From: Phycisphaerae bacterium
GTDB taxonomy: Bacteria; Planctomycetota; Phycisphaerae; Phycisphaerales; SM1A02
Length of the DNA stretch: 64,000 nucleotides
Assembly: GCA_002716385.1 (NCBI GenBank)
Contig: PBAX01000014.1
Location: forward strand, 124,001-188,000
Reading direction: 5' to 3'
The position numbers and the translations under genes are program-made. Position 1 is the first letter of the stretch; the number at the start of each line of letters is the position of its first letter. The notes under the pieces are model-generated. The model was given only the letters and a program-made list of their open reading frames with translations, did not search any database and was not told the DNA's origin. This document shows positions 34,376-44,232 of this stretch, in pieces.

Positions 34376-36379
34376 ATGCAGGATCGACTGTCCCAGGCTG
34401 TTCACGGAACTCCAGGGGGGGGCAGCCGCGATACCGGACCGGACGCCTCATCGAATGAGTCGGCCGCACAAACCGATGTCCTTGGAATACTCGAGGACAT
34501 CGAATCGCAGTTCAATCGACTTCGAACCATACGAGGCGAACAGGTTGATTCGCTTCGAGAGCTGGCGGAGCGATCAGCCCGACTTGAAACGCAGAGAGGG
34601 CAGTTGGCTTCCGAGCGGGCATCACTCGAGAAGGAGCAGGCCGAATGGGAGACCCGCCTCAAGCGGACCCGGACTGAACTGGACGACAGCAAGCGATGTC
34701 TCGAGGCCGATCGCCGATCGCACGACAGACGATTGGAAGAGGACAAGGCCATGCTGACTCGAGATCGATCCTCTCTGCAGCAGGATCGTGAAAGAATCAG
34801 GCAGGAACGGGAGAGCCAGCGTCAGGCCATGGCAACGCTGCAGTCGGAACTTGAAGAGAAGTCCGAATCGATCGCCCGTGAAGAAGCGGACATCAAGTCC
34901 GAACAGCTTCGGATTGAAGAGAACAAGAAAGCACGGAAGCGTGAAGTCGATGAACTGATCTCCGCATTGCTGGTGGCTCGAAAGCTTCTAGAGAAGCGAG
35001 GCCGTCAATTGCGACATCAGGAGATGAAGCTGGACGACATTCGTGCTGGTGCCAGAAGGGCAAGATCGAGAAGGCGTAGTCTCGAATATTGTGCACGAGC
35101 TCAACGCAAGAGGATCCAGTCGCTCGAGGAGGAGTGTGAAACTCAGAGAGAACGTCTGGAGGAAGCCGGCAGGCGACTGCGTGTCTTCATGGAGCAGCTT
35201 CGTGAACAAGGCGATCTCGTGGAAAGGGGAAACGCCGCTCTGGCGCTTGTCGATTCACTGGAAGGCCAGATAGAAACCCTGCAATCCTCGCTGGAGAAAG
35301 CCAGAAACGAGGTCGATCCGGATCACCAGGCTCGAGTGACGACGTTGGAACAGGAATGCGAATCCCTGCGCAAGCGTATCCAGACAAAGGAATCAGCCTG
35401 TCGTGAACTCGAGGAACGGCTTGAGAATGAGACTGGCGTGACTACGGACTCGGAAATCGCCGATCAGACCAGAAGGCTCGCGGACATCGCCTGTCATCTT
35501 CACAGAAGACGCGAACGACTTCGTTTCATTCGTAGTGGGCTCGTCGATCGACGTGGATCTGCAGCCGGTCCCGACAATCATGAAGAACGATCACGCCAAC
35601 TGCGACAATCGGAGGTGATCGAGCAGCGTCAACTGGAGCTCGATGAAGTCAGGCGGATGCTGGCTAATTCCGAACGCAAGATGATCCAGAAGTGGGCTGC
35701 ACCGAGATCCATCGTCATAGGCGCCTGGATCCTGTTCTCGATTTCGGTTCTGGCGACTGCAAGCTGGCTGGCAGCAGACAGGATCACGCCCGCCCTTCGG
35801 AGCACCTCCATAACGCTCTCGCCTCGAGTTGAACAGAACGAGACAATGTCTCCACAGGCCCTCGCCGACTGGCAGGCGATGCATGAAAACCAGATCACAA
35901 GCGATGGATTCATTCGCGACGTCGCCCAGCGATCTGCCGCACGACGGCTGGATCCATGGAATTCCTATGAATCGGTCAAGCGATTTGTCGTCGACAATCT
36001 CACCGTCGATGTCGGTCAACCAGACCTGATAACACTCACACTGGCGAACAAGGAGCCTGGCAAGGCCGCCGACTTTCTGGAGATCGTTGCCAGCAGCATG
36101 GTGGTTGATGCTCAACGAAGTCTGGCATCCAGACCCGGGGGACATGCTTCACGAATCATGGATGCAAGAACGGAGGATGGCCTGATTCGACATGCACGAC
36201 TGAATCCAGCCATCATCAAGGACGAACGAATGGTCACGGCTGGCGTCGTGATGGCCGGTGCCTTGGTGTTGGTGACAATGATGCTGTGCCTCGTGTACTC
36301 GCGGCTCCTCCGAGCCAAACGCGTCTTCGAGCAGGAGCATTCCGAAGGCATGGAAAATGCGTCCATTCGTCCGATATGA
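34376..36379 (+). CDS. Long coiled-coil membrane protein with a possible Wzz-like periplasmic domain
   Basis: A protein of about 667 residues. Residues about 30-470 are almost all charged heptads (LASERASLEKEQAEWETRL, LEEECETQRERLEEAGRRL), a very long cytoplasmic coiled coil. Two membrane segments follow: IVIGAWILFSISVLATASWL near residue 500 and VTAGVVMAGALVLVTMMLCL near 630. Between them is a periplasmic domain of about 110 residues with a WNSYESVKRFVVDNLTVDVGQPDLITLTL segment that recalls Wzz/polysaccharide co-polymerase folds, which have the same two-helix frame. The ATG at 34376 has AGGGAGG four bases upstream; the open frame extends back to 34157 over the divergent mqnE start. Function unknown; a scaffold for surface-polymer assembly is one guess. 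Confidence 0.72.
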   Translation: MQDRLSQAVHGTPGGGSRDTGPDASSNESAAQTDVLGILEDIESQFNRLRTIRGEQVDSLRELAERSARLETQRGQLASERASLEKEQAEWETRLKRTRTELDDSKRCLEADRRSHDRRLEEDKAMLTRDRSSLQQDRERIRQERESQRQAMATLQSELEEKSESIAREEADIKSEQLRIEENKKARKREVDELISALLVARKLLEKRGRQLRHQEMKLDDIRAGARRARSRRRSLEYCARAQRKRIQSLEEECETQRERLEEAGRRLRVFMEQLREQGDLVERGNAALALVDSLEGQIETLQSSLEKARNEVDPDHQARVTTLEQECESLRKRIQTKESACRELEERLENETGVTTDSEIADQTRRLADIACHLHRRRERLRFIRSGLVDRRGSAAGPDNHEERSRQLRQSEVIEQRQLELDEVRRMLANSERKMIQKWAAPRSIVIGAWILFSISVLATASWLAADRITPALRSTSITLSPRVEQNETMSPQALADWQAMHENQITSDGFIRDVAQRSAARRLDPWNSYESVKRFVVDNLTVDVGQPDLITLTLANKEPGKAADFLEIVASSMVVDAQRSLASRPGGHASRIMDARTEDGLIRHARLNPAIIKDERMVTAGVVMAGALVLVTMMLCLVYSRLLRAKRVFEQEHSEGMENASIRPI

Positions 36380-36523
36380 ATCCTCGGAACGGATATTCAG
36401 GCCTTTATTTGAACGATATTCGCCTGATTGTACATCGGCGCTAAGTTGATTCTCGGAACCGCCGATGTCGATCATTGGACACGATTCAGGATCGATCGTG
36501 CATCAGGTTCCGGGAGTGACATC

Positions 36524-36745
36524 ATGCATGAAGCCATGTCATCACAATTCGAACAGGCCCTTCGAGGGCCCATTCCGTTTCCAGTCGAAGCTGCACGCAC
36601 CTTGAACACTCATGATCAATGGTTGCAGACCGCTCGCAACAGCGTCAGCAGAATTCTCAAGGATCGTCGGATGAATGTCCTGGCGAGACAGCTTGGCTGC
36701 CTCGGCTACTACGACAATGATCCGGATGATCCCTGCGCTGCCTGA
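36524..36745 (+). CDS. Small hypothetical protein
   Basis: A 73-residue frame starting at an ATG with GGGAG eight bases upstream. The product (MHEAMSSQFEQAL... ending NDPDDPCAA) has a helical middle with a basic LKDRRMNVLARQL segment. No family is recognised. Support comes from the ribosome-binding site and position; the frame is also open further upstream to 36428, which seems untranslated. It ends three bases from the convergent gene's stop. The 140 bases upstream of it show no clear promoter. Confidence 0.55.
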   Translation: MHEAMSSQFEQALRGPIPFPVEAARTLNTHDQWLQTARNSVSRILKDRRMNVLARQLGCLGYYDNDPDDPCAA

Positions 36746-36748
36746 CGA

Positions 36749-37516
36749 TCAGTCGGACTGGTCGTCGACATCGCTGGATGACACTGCATCAGGATGAGTA
36801 TCCATACGCTTGGCGGATATGGCCGCCTGAAGACATTGTCGTCGATAGGCCTCATCTCGAATGAAGCTGAGCGTGCCCGCCGTCTGCTGCCATTGCCGGC
36901 GAACATTGAATCGATGATCCTCGACCGAAAGATCAATGGGGCCGGCTACTTCGATGTCTGGAATGTGCTCCGTCGGTGGATGGTCCTTCGCCTCCAGCAG
37001 GAGACGGGGATTCAACCCGACATTGCCCGACGATTCGATCGATGACGAGGGAACACGGTTGTTGACGAGAACCGCCTCGATCCTGGACTCCTCCACCAGA
37101 TCCGCTGCCATCCTTCCAACTTCGACATAGGGATCCTGATTGTCCTTGATCCTCGGTATGACCTCGTCCGGCCCACCGATGTAGTAGACCGTGCCCGCCG
37201 GAACCGATGAACTGACACCTTCGCGAGTGGTGATGTACAGCGATCTCGGAAAGACAGCCCACAATCCCGCGTTTCGACGTACGTAGTTCTGTTCACCGAT
37301 CGGCAACTGGTACAGCTGCTGGAAGCCGTAGGGTTCTCGAAGTCCGTATTGCACCCACCGGAGGCTCGTGGACAGCGGACCTCTGTCAGCCACGGTCTGC
37401 TCGACCGGCTGCAGTCCAACTACCGGTTCCTGCTGCGACATGGCCGGTGTCGTCGTGAACCACAGTGCGAGCACCGCCGTTGCTACCATCAGGATGTCCG
37501 TGAATCGTGAATTCAT
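36749..37516 (-). CDS. Hypothetical exported protein
   Basis: A 255-residue protein with a clear signal peptide (hydrophobic ILMVATAVLALWFTT, cleavage after the AMS of PAMSQQ near residue 27). The mature part contains LRWVQYGLREPYGFQQLYQL, a VYYIGGPDEVIPRI segment and a C-terminal helical part with many Asp and Ser residues. I recognise no domain. It is divergent from mobA, with 77 bases between the two starts, and converges with a small gene of unknown function. Its presence next to mobA and the molybdoenzyme gives no strong clue. Confidence 0.75.
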   Translation of the reverse strand: MNSRFTDILMVATAVLALWFTTTPAMSQQEPVVGLQPVEQTVADRGPLSTSLRWVQYGLREPYGFQQLYQLPIGEQNYVRRNAGLWAVFPRSLYITTREGVSSSVPAGTVYYIGGPDEVIPRIKDNQDPYVEVGRMAADLVEESRIEAVLVNNRVPSSSIESSGNVGLNPRLLLEAKDHPPTEHIPDIEVAGPIDLSVEDHRFNVRRQWQQTAGTLSFIRDEAYRRQCLQAAISAKRMDTHPDAVSSSDVDDQSD

Positions 37517-37593
37517 GTCCGGAGTAAGCCTACCCCTTGCATCGGCAATCGGTCAGGTTTTTACATCGCCTTTTCAGGAGAACATTGAAGCAG

Positions 37594-38187
37594 ATGCCTG
37601 AAGTACCTCTATGGCCGCATACGATCGTCCTGCTTGTGGGTGGTTCCAGTCGGCGCATGGGCCGCTCCAAGCATGATCTCGAGGGATCCGATGGGCGCAC
37701 GATGCTGGCGATGGCATTTGATACGGCCCATCAGGTTGGTCAGCGAGTCCTGATCTCCGGTCCATCGGATCTCATGCCCGAGCTCCCTCATGTGCTTGAT
37801 GAACGTGTGGATGCCGGTCCGGTCGCCGGCATAGAAGCCACACTCAAATCAGGAAACGACGAATGCTATCTCTTCATGCCCTGCGACATGCCAGGCCTGA
37901 ATCCTGATGTTCTTCGCCATCTGGTCGATGGGCTCGATCAGGCATCCGCCGCCATATTCGAACACTCCGACGACCGGGGCAGAGCCGTACTGCCGCTTGT
38001 CCTGAGAACCTCGACACTCACCCATCTTCAAACGGTGATTCAATCCGGAGCGAGGTCCATCCACCATTTCCTTGAGGATCTCGACGTGAATGAAGTTCCC
38101 CTCAAGGGCGACAAATGTTCCATCCTCATCAATATCAACAATCCCTCGGAGTGGAACGACTACCTACAGTCTATGATCTCGGAGTAG
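37594..38187 (+). CDS. mobA: Molybdenum cofactor guanylyltransferase MobA-like
   Basis: NTP-transferase-fold protein of 197 residues that probably adds GMP to molybdopterin to form the guanine-dinucleotide cofactor. The nucleotide-binding loop LLVGGSSRRMGRSKHDL sits at residues 13-29, followed by VLDERVDAGPVAGI and FMPCDMPGLNPDVL (the D-x-P metal region). I chose the ATG at 37594; the frame is open to 37537 without a ribosome-binding site. A molybdopterin oxidoreductase gene lies 2 kb downstream, fitting a role in its maturation. A related nucleotidyltransferase specificity, such as MocA, cannot be excluded. Confidence 0.85.
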   Translation: MPEVPLWPHTIVLLVGGSSRRMGRSKHDLEGSDGRTMLAMAFDTAHQVGQRVLISGPSDLMPELPHVLDERVDAGPVAGIEATLKSGNDECYLFMPCDMPGLNPDVLRHLVDGLDQASAAIFEHSDDRGRAVLPLVLRTSTLTHLQTVIQSGARSIHHFLEDLDVNEVPLKGDKCSILININNPSEWNDYLQSMISE

Positions 38188-38238
38188 ACTCAAGTCTTTA
38201 CCAGAAAACCCATTGAACTCGTCTGCAAGGAGCCGTTC

Positions 38239-40041
38239 GTGAAGAGCCATCGACAAGTCGCCATGTGCACCCTCGTGTGTTCCCTGATTGCTGCAGGATT
38301 CGGAACGTGGGGCTGCCAGCAGACCAAACGCAACATGGTTCTGCCGGCGCACCCTGTCGCCGACGGCCTGCCCAAGGGCAAGACCAGAGGCACGGTGGAT
38401 CTTCCAATCATCAATCTCGACGACAACTACGCGATGACGACCATGACGCCCACGATCATCGACACGCGGACATTCAATTCGAGCGGAGGGCAGGCGGCCC
38501 CCTGGCGAGGTGAGACACGCAGACCGGGCAAGGTGCTTCCATCGCACACGCGGAACAAATCGCTTCCGCAGGATCCACCCAATCGACTGGAAGCTGGCGG
38601 CCTGCTCGATGAATCGCGAGTCGACGCCGGACCGTTGTTCCCGGCCATCTACCAGACCCCGTGGACGCCACCGGATCCGAACATCGCCGTCGGTCCGAAT
38701 CATGTCGTTGTCACCGTGAACATGGCGATCGCCTTCTACGATCGGGACGGCAATGAACAGTTCATCGCCAATCTCGATGAAACCGGTGATCCTGGCTTCT
38801 TCGAGGACGTCGGCGCGGGTGGTTTCACGTTCGACCCGAAGTGCTTCTATGACGCCTCCATCGATCGGTTCGTCGTTCTCGCGCTCGAGGTGTATCAGGA
38901 TGCCAACGAGGGATGGATGACCATAGCCATCTCGGATGACGATGACCCCAACGGGATCTGGTACAAGTACCGGACCTGGGCGGTCTACACGGTCGACGGA
39001 AGTGAATTCTGGCCGGACTACCCTGGACTCGGATTCGACAGCAATTCCTTCTACGTGACAAGCAACCTCTTCGGATTCAACGGAGGATTCGCCGGCGCGG
39101 TCTATCGTCGATATCCCAAGGCCCCCATGATGTCCGGCAGCCCGATCACCTTCCAGGATTTTCGTGATGGTGGCAGTGCCTCGGTTCAGGTGGCGCAATG
39201 CCTTGACCCCAGGAATGCGCCCTTGTTCATATCCCGAGCAAGCAACAGCCGCATCAAGGTGCAGAGCCTTTCGAACGACACCATTCCTCCTGAGTTGATA
39301 TCGGCGGAAGTGGTGGTTCCCAACGCTCAGAATCCGAATCAGGACGCGCCGAATCTGGGCGGAGGCAATCTCTCCACGCTGGATGGCCGAATCATGAATG
39401 TCACCTGGAATGACACCGGTCTCTGGACGGCCCATGCTGTTCGCGGGACGGACAACAACACCAAAGCGCGTTGGTATCACATCAACACCAATGGATTCCC
39501 GAACGGCACACCCACTCTGGAGGAATCGGGGGATGTCGATCTCGGCAGTGGCATCTTCACGTTCTTCCCGGCCATCGCCGTCAACCGGTATGGAGATGCC
39601 GCCATGGTCTTCGCCAAATCACTGGCAACGGAATATGCCTCCATCCAGGCGACCGCGAGAAGAGCCAACGATCCAGCCGGCACGATGGGTGTGCCCGTTC
39701 AGTTGGCACAGGGCAATGCGGGCACCGAAGGACGGTGGGGGGATTACTTCGACATCGCGATCGATCCTCTGGACGATGCGACCTTCTGGATTGTCGGTGA
39801 GTACGTTCAGGAATTCTCGAATGGCGACAAAGGTTGGCAGACCTGGGTCGGCACCATTGAAGTGTCCTGTCCGGGTGACATCACCGGCGACAACGTCGTC
39901 GACGTCAATGACGTGCTGGCTGTACTGGCTGGTTTCAACGAATCCGATCCCGATTCGGATGCTAATGGAGATGGTGTGACGAATGTCAACGACGTCCTGA
40001 TCATCATCGCATCGTGGGGCAACTGCCCGGGCAATCCGTGA
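38239..40041 (+). CDS. Exported protein with C-terminal dockerin-type repeats
   Basis: A 600-residue protein starting at GTG with AAGGAG five bases upstream. The N-terminus reads as a signal sequence and includes a Cys at residue 26 (TWGC), possibly a weak lipobox. The middle part (VGPNHVVVTVNMAIAFYDRDGNEQF, repeated WP- and DDD-rich strands) looks beta-rich. The last 55 residues hold two dockerin-type calcium loops, DITGDNVVDVNDVL and DANGDGVTNVNDVL, then a GNCPGNP tail. In this group of bacteria dockerin-like tails probably serve surface attachment, but no cohesin is known here. It lies between mobA and the molybdoenzyme. Confidence 0.82.
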   Translation: MKSHRQVAMCTLVCSLIAAGFGTWGCQQTKRNMVLPAHPVADGLPKGKTRGTVDLPIINLDDNYAMTTMTPTIIDTRTFNSSGGQAAPWRGETRRPGKVLPSHTRNKSLPQDPPNRLEAGGLLDESRVDAGPLFPAIYQTPWTPPDPNIAVGPNHVVVTVNMAIAFYDRDGNEQFIANLDETGDPGFFEDVGAGGFTFDPKCFYDASIDRFVVLALEVYQDANEGWMTIAISDDDDPNGIWYKYRTWAVYTVDGSEFWPDYPGLGFDSNSFYVTSNLFGFNGGFAGAVYRRYPKAPMMSGSPITFQDFRDGGSASVQVAQCLDPRNAPLFISRASNSRIKVQSLSNDTIPPELISAEVVVPNAQNPNQDAPNLGGGNLSTLDGRIMNVTWNDTGLWTAHAVRGTDNNTKARWYHINTNGFPNGTPTLEESGDVDLGSGIFTFFPAIAVNRYGDAAMVFAKSLATEYASIQATARRANDPAGTMGVPVQLAQGNAGTEGRWGDYFDIAIDPLDDATFWIVGEYVQEFSNGDKGWQTWVGTIEVSCPGDITGDNVVDVNDVLAVLAGFNESDPDSDANGDGVTNVNDVLIIIASWGNCPGNP

Positions 40042-42234
40042 TCAGAGCCTCGATATCGTCGCAACCACGCATTTGAAGGAAGGCGTTCTCGACTCCGGAT
40101 CGACCCGACGTGGCACAACCATGTTCGCCTCCGGATAGTACATGGCTGCATTGCCGGGTGGAACGTCGTATTCCCGGGCGAAGACTTCCATTCGACCCGT
40201 CTCTGTGGACACGACGACTCGATCGTCCGCCTTGATTCCCATGCGTTCGAGATCCTGCCTGTTCATCAGGATGATGTCGCGGCGATCCTGGCCTCGATAG
40301 AAATCATGTTCCTCATATACAACCGTGTTGAACTGGCCTTCGCTGCGAATGGTCATGATCCGAACCTGATCCTCCTTGATCGCAGCCGGCGGATCTGGAA
40401 TCAAGGGATGAACAATCGCTCGTCGGGTGGGGGTCTTGAAGAACGGCTCATGGAACGTCCTGCCATCGATCTGGAACTCGCGATCCGCAGGCTTCCCACC
40501 TTGATCGACGTCCGCAATCGACGCATAGCCCGGCACGACATCCGCAATGGCCTTTCGAATGGATGAATGGTCGCCCATCTCCGTCCAGTCGACGGGAGAT
40601 GACTCGCCCATGACCTGGGCCGCGATCTCGGAGATCACCCGACTTTCGGGACGCGGACCATCATGACGGGGGGTCCCGCCATCGCTGACCCGCACATAGT
40701 TGAACATGCTCTCCTGAGTGGAGCGTTGAGGTTCTTCGTCTCTCGCCAGAACAGGGAGAACAATGGTGTGGCGACCTCGTCCATGCACGTGGCCGGGGTT
40801 GAGGGTCGTGTTCAGATGGACGACCGTGTCGATCGATGACATGGCGCGAGCGGCGAATGCGAGATCCGGGTTGGAGCCCCAGAGGTTTCCTCCCAGACAC
40901 CAGGCCAGTCGGATTTCTCCCTTCGCGGCCGCCTCCATGCACCCGAGTGTGTCGAGTCCCGGACGAGTCGGGAGCTCCACGTCGAATCTACGCTGCATGG
41001 CCTCGAGATATGAGGATTTCAACTCGGGAACGACGCCCATGCTCCCGATTCCCTGCACGTTGGAATGTCCTCGCAAAGGCATGAGTCCTCGACCTTCGCC
41101 ACCGAGCATGCCTCTTGAAATGGCGAGATTCGCGATATGCTGGATGTTCTGTACACCATTGGCATGGTGCGTGACTCCCATCGCCCAGCAGAAGATGCTG
41201 GCCTTCGATCGGGCATACAGACTCGCCGCAGCCTCGATCTCCTCACGACTGACACCACTTTCCCGGACGATCTGTTCCCAGCTCGTCCTGTCGATGACCT
41301 CTACCAGTTCCTCCCAACCCTGAGCATGATGGAAGACGAATGCGTCATCGACGGATCCATGTTCGATGATGGACTTGGTCAATCCCGTCAATAACATCGC
41401 ATCGCCGCCGATGTGGGGCTGGATATACAGATCGGATATGCGTGTCGCACGAAGCATGCTTCGAACGCTGCTTGGGACCTTGAATCGCTCGAGACCGAGT
41501 TCCCGCATGGAATTGATGACGATCACCTTGCCGCCACGTCTCTTCAGTCGCATGAGAGAACTCATCAGCCTTGGATGGTTCGAAGCGGGGTTGGCGCCGA
41601 TCAGGAAGACGAGATCGGATTTCTCCAGATCTTCGAGTGTGACCGTCGCCGTTCCCGAACCGGTCACGCTGGCCAATCCGACGCCCGATGCCTGATGGCA
41701 GTAGTACGAGCAGTTGTTGACGTTGTTGGTTCCCCAGAGTCGGGCGAACACGTGCATCAGAAACGCGGCTTCATTCGATGAGCGTCCACTCAGATAGAAG
41801 AAGGACTCGTCCGGTGGAACCGTCTTCATCATGTCGATGATCCGGTCGGTAGCTTCCTTCCAGCTGACGGGGCGGTAGGCCAGATCCATCGGCCCTGCCA
41901 TGAGCGGCGTGGTCAGACGGCCGAGGTTCTCCATCTCACGTGGAGAGAGTTTTCCCATGCGATCGAATGTCAGACTTTCTATGAGCGAAGGCTCGATCCC
42001 GGCTTGAAGATCTGCCCCCATCGCCTGGACGGATTTCTTGCAGACCTCCGGAAAGTGCCCTGCCTCATTGACCATGCCCCCACGCTGACCGCCCATCCCA
42101 AGTGCACAGGTCTTGCAGGCATTGCGACTTCGGAGGGCTCGCCACATCCGACGAAGACCTCCTGTTCGACGGGCCGTTCGCAGGGTATATGCGATCGCGG
42201 GCCATCCACCGCCATGTCTTGGTTTCCTTGCCAT
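40042..42234 (-). CDS. Molybdopterin oxidoreductase, YdeP/FdhF2-like alpha subunit
   Basis: A 730-residue molybdenum- or tungsten-dependent oxidoreductase of the YdeP type. The N-terminus has a cysteine-rich segment NACKTCALGMGGQRGG, then YLSGRSSNEAAFLMHVFARLWGTNNVNNCSYYCHQASGVGL, typical of this family. Catalytic-subunit features follow: a cofactor-binding region LIGANPASNHPRLM and a C-terminal molydopterin-dinucleotide-binding domain with VYEEHDFYRGQDRRDIILMN. The substrate is unknown; formate has been suggested for relatives. I chose the ATG at 42234; a start at 42261 would leave only six bases before the divergent kinase gene. mobA upstream probably serves its cofactor. Confidence 0.9.
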   Translation of the reverse strand: MARKPRHGGGWPAIAYTLRTARRTGGLRRMWRALRSRNACKTCALGMGGQRGGMVNEAGHFPEVCKKSVQAMGADLQAGIEPSLIESLTFDRMGKLSPREMENLGRLTTPLMAGPMDLAYRPVSWKEATDRIIDMMKTVPPDESFFYLSGRSSNEAAFLMHVFARLWGTNNVNNCSYYCHQASGVGLASVTGSGTATVTLEDLEKSDLVFLIGANPASNHPRLMSSLMRLKRRGGKVIVINSMRELGLERFKVPSSVRSMLRATRISDLYIQPHIGGDAMLLTGLTKSIIEHGSVDDAFVFHHAQGWEELVEVIDRTSWEQIVRESGVSREEIEAAASLYARSKASIFCWAMGVTHHANGVQNIQHIANLAISRGMLGGEGRGLMPLRGHSNVQGIGSMGVVPELKSSYLEAMQRRFDVELPTRPGLDTLGCMEAAAKGEIRLAWCLGGNLWGSNPDLAFAARAMSSIDTVVHLNTTLNPGHVHGRGRHTIVLPVLARDEEPQRSTQESMFNYVRVSDGGTPRHDGPRPESRVISEIAAQVMGESSPVDWTEMGDHSSIRKAIADVVPGYASIADVDQGGKPADREFQIDGRTFHEPFFKTPTRRAIVHPLIPDPPAAIKEDQVRIMTIRSEGQFNTVVYEEHDFYRGQDRRDIILMNRQDLERMGIKADDRVVVSTETGRMEVFAREYDVPPGNAAMYYPEANMVVPRRVDPESRTPSFKCVVATISRL

Positions 42235-42267
42235 GACCTCAACCACTCTATCGTTTAGCATTCACTC

Positions 42268-44190
42268 ATGGTCGAAGACTCCAGCAAGACGCCTTCCGGC
42301 ACTCGAAGTTCAGGGCCCCTGATCGGGCGTCTGCTGGTTGTGGAGCCAGATGAGCTGGTCAGAAGAATGCTCGCCATGAGCCTGCATTCTCTGGGCCACG
42401 TGGTGCTGACCGCGGAAAGTTCCGAAGCGGCAAGGGATGAGATCGCCTCCGAACCATTCGATCTGATCGTTCTGGATGCCGATGCGGATGGATCCATGAG
42501 TCTGCTGGACTGGCTTGGCAAACAGGACAGACCCACTCCGGTCATAGCGGCCTCCGCCAGAGACAAGACTCATCAGATCGTCCGGGCCTTTGAACGTGGT
42601 GTCACCGACTACCTGACCAAGCCCATCAATCTGGGAATCATGGCGGGTCGCGTCCAGTCGATTCTCCGTCTCATGTCGGATCCCGACGGGACGAATGGGC
42701 AGGTCAAGCCGCTCGATGCACTGAAGCAGATCGATCTACCCGCCATCGACAAGCAGCTTGAACAGGCCACCAGTGGACTTGGTGGTGCCGCGATGCTGCG
42801 GACCATGAACGACATTCTTCGAGATGCGCTTCAGGCGGAACGGGCCTCCGTGTTCCGCTACGACCCCGATCGCCATGAACTTCTTACGGTGGTGGCCCAT
42901 GGTGAGGTGGAGGCACACGACTCCTCTCCATTGATCCGGATGAACGCGGATGATGGGCTGGCTGGCGCAGCGTTGGGGCTCGATCGGATGCTCAACATCC
43001 TTGATGCCTACGAGGATGAGCGATTCAATCCCGATTTCGATCAGAAGACCGGCTTCAGAACCCGATCCGTTCTCTGCTTCCCGCTTCACGATGACCACGG
43101 TGACGCGATCGGAATCGCGCAGGTGCTCAATCGAAAACATGGCCCGTTCACGGCTGAATCAGAAATCATCGCCGGACAGCTGGCCACACGGTGCGCACAT
43201 GCACTCAACAACGCCTTCTTCCAGGAGCCAGATGCCGTCAATCTCGTCGCCACGATCGTGGCCGAATCACCCGTGCTGCCCTCTGTCGATGAGACCGTCG
43301 TCATCACGGAAGCCAAGACTGCCGCACCGATCATCGTTCCTGATCCGAGCAGCCCCAAATCGATGCTGGGCACGAATCTCGGCAGGTATCACCTCCAGTC
43401 GATCCTGGGTGCCGGCATGCAGGGTGTCGTGTTCCAGGCGACCGATGAACTGCTTGAACGCGATGTCGCGATCAAGATGCTCGGCCTCCACTCCGGCCGA
43501 ATAGAAAACGTACGAAAGCAGTTCATGCTCGAAGCTCGAACGATGGCCCGATTGAATCATCCCCAGACGGTCGGCATCCACGATGTCGGCGAATTCGACG
43601 GGTCCATGTATCTGGTCATGGAGTTGTGTCGAAGCACGGCCGGGAATCTGCTCAAGGAATCAGGGACGATCGAGTACCCGCAATGTCTCTCCATCATCCG
43701 AGATGCCTGTCTTGGACTTGGCGCCGCGCACAAACGGGGCATGATCCACCGCGACATCAAACCCGACAACATCCTTCTCGATGCCGATGGAAGAGGGAAG
43801 CTCAGTGATTTCGGTCTGGCCATGGCGGCCAATACCACGGACCTGAGTGGAGACAATCGAATCGTCGGGACACCGCACTACATGAGTCCGGAACAGTGCC
43901 GTGCCGAACCGGTCGACCATCGAAGCGATCTCTACGCCCTAGGGGGCACCTTCTTCCATCTGGCGACCGGCCAGCCTCCGTTCAACCATTACGCGACTGT
44001 GGATGAAGTGCTGGAAGCGCAATGCAATGAAGAGATTCCCGACCCCGGAACGATCTGCCCCACTCTGGCAGGCGACTGCACGACGGTCATCCGTCTTTGC
44101 CTGGCCAAGAAACCCTCAGACCGGTATCAGACCGCCTGGGCCCTGCTTGAGGACATTCAGGCATTGCTCGACAGAACAGAGATCGACTGA
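42268..44190 (+). CDS. Response-regulator / GAF / Ser-Thr protein kinase
   Basis: A 640-residue multidomain signalling protein. Residues 20-135 form a receiver domain with probable phosphoacceptor D70 (LIVLDADADG) and Lys118 (YLTKP). Residues about 165-318 form a GAF domain (RASVFRYDPDRHELLTVVAHGE, FRTRSVLCFPLHDDHGDAIGIAQVLNRK). Residues about 373-632 form a Hanks-type kinase: glycine loop GAGMQGVVF, Lys403 (AIK), HRDIKPDN with D496, DFG with D514, and GTPHYMSPEQC activation segment. All catalytic residues are present. Thus a histidine-kinase phosphorelay could feed a Ser/Thr kinase. A STAS protein lies 42 bases downstream. The start lies almost back to back with the molybdoenzyme start. Confidence 0.92.
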   Translation: MVEDSSKTPSGTRSSGPLIGRLLVVEPDELVRRMLAMSLHSLGHVVLTAESSEAARDEIASEPFDLIVLDADADGSMSLLDWLGKQDRPTPVIAASARDKTHQIVRAFERGVTDYLTKPINLGIMAGRVQSILRLMSDPDGTNGQVKPLDALKQIDLPAIDKQLEQATSGLGGAAMLRTMNDILRDALQAERASVFRYDPDRHELLTVVAHGEVEAHDSSPLIRMNADDGLAGAALGLDRMLNILDAYEDERFNPDFDQKTGFRTRSVLCFPLHDDHGDAIGIAQVLNRKHGPFTAESEIIAGQLATRCAHALNNAFFQEPDAVNLVATIVAESPVLPSVDETVVITEAKTAAPIIVPDPSSPKSMLGTNLGRYHLQSILGAGMQGVVFQATDELLERDVAIKMLGLHSGRIENVRKQFMLEARTMARLNHPQTVGIHDVGEFDGSMYLVMELCRSTAGNLLKESGTIEYPQCLSIIRDACLGLGAAHKRGMIHRDIKPDNILLDADGRGKLSDFGLAMAANTTDLSGDNRIVGTPHYMSPEQCRAEPVDHRSDLYALGGTFFHLATGQPPFNHYATVDEVLEAQCNEEIPDPGTICPTLAGDCTTVIRLCLAKKPSDRYQTAWALLEDIQALLDRTEID

Positions 44191-44232
44191 AAATGGAATT
44201 GAAGCTATCCTAGAAGGCCATCGTCAACGGTG

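Noticed and set aside
38164-39480. 438-residue minus-strand open frame opposite the dockerin protein
   Set aside because: The sense frame has a ribosome-binding site, signal peptide and dockerin loops; the antisense frame has none.
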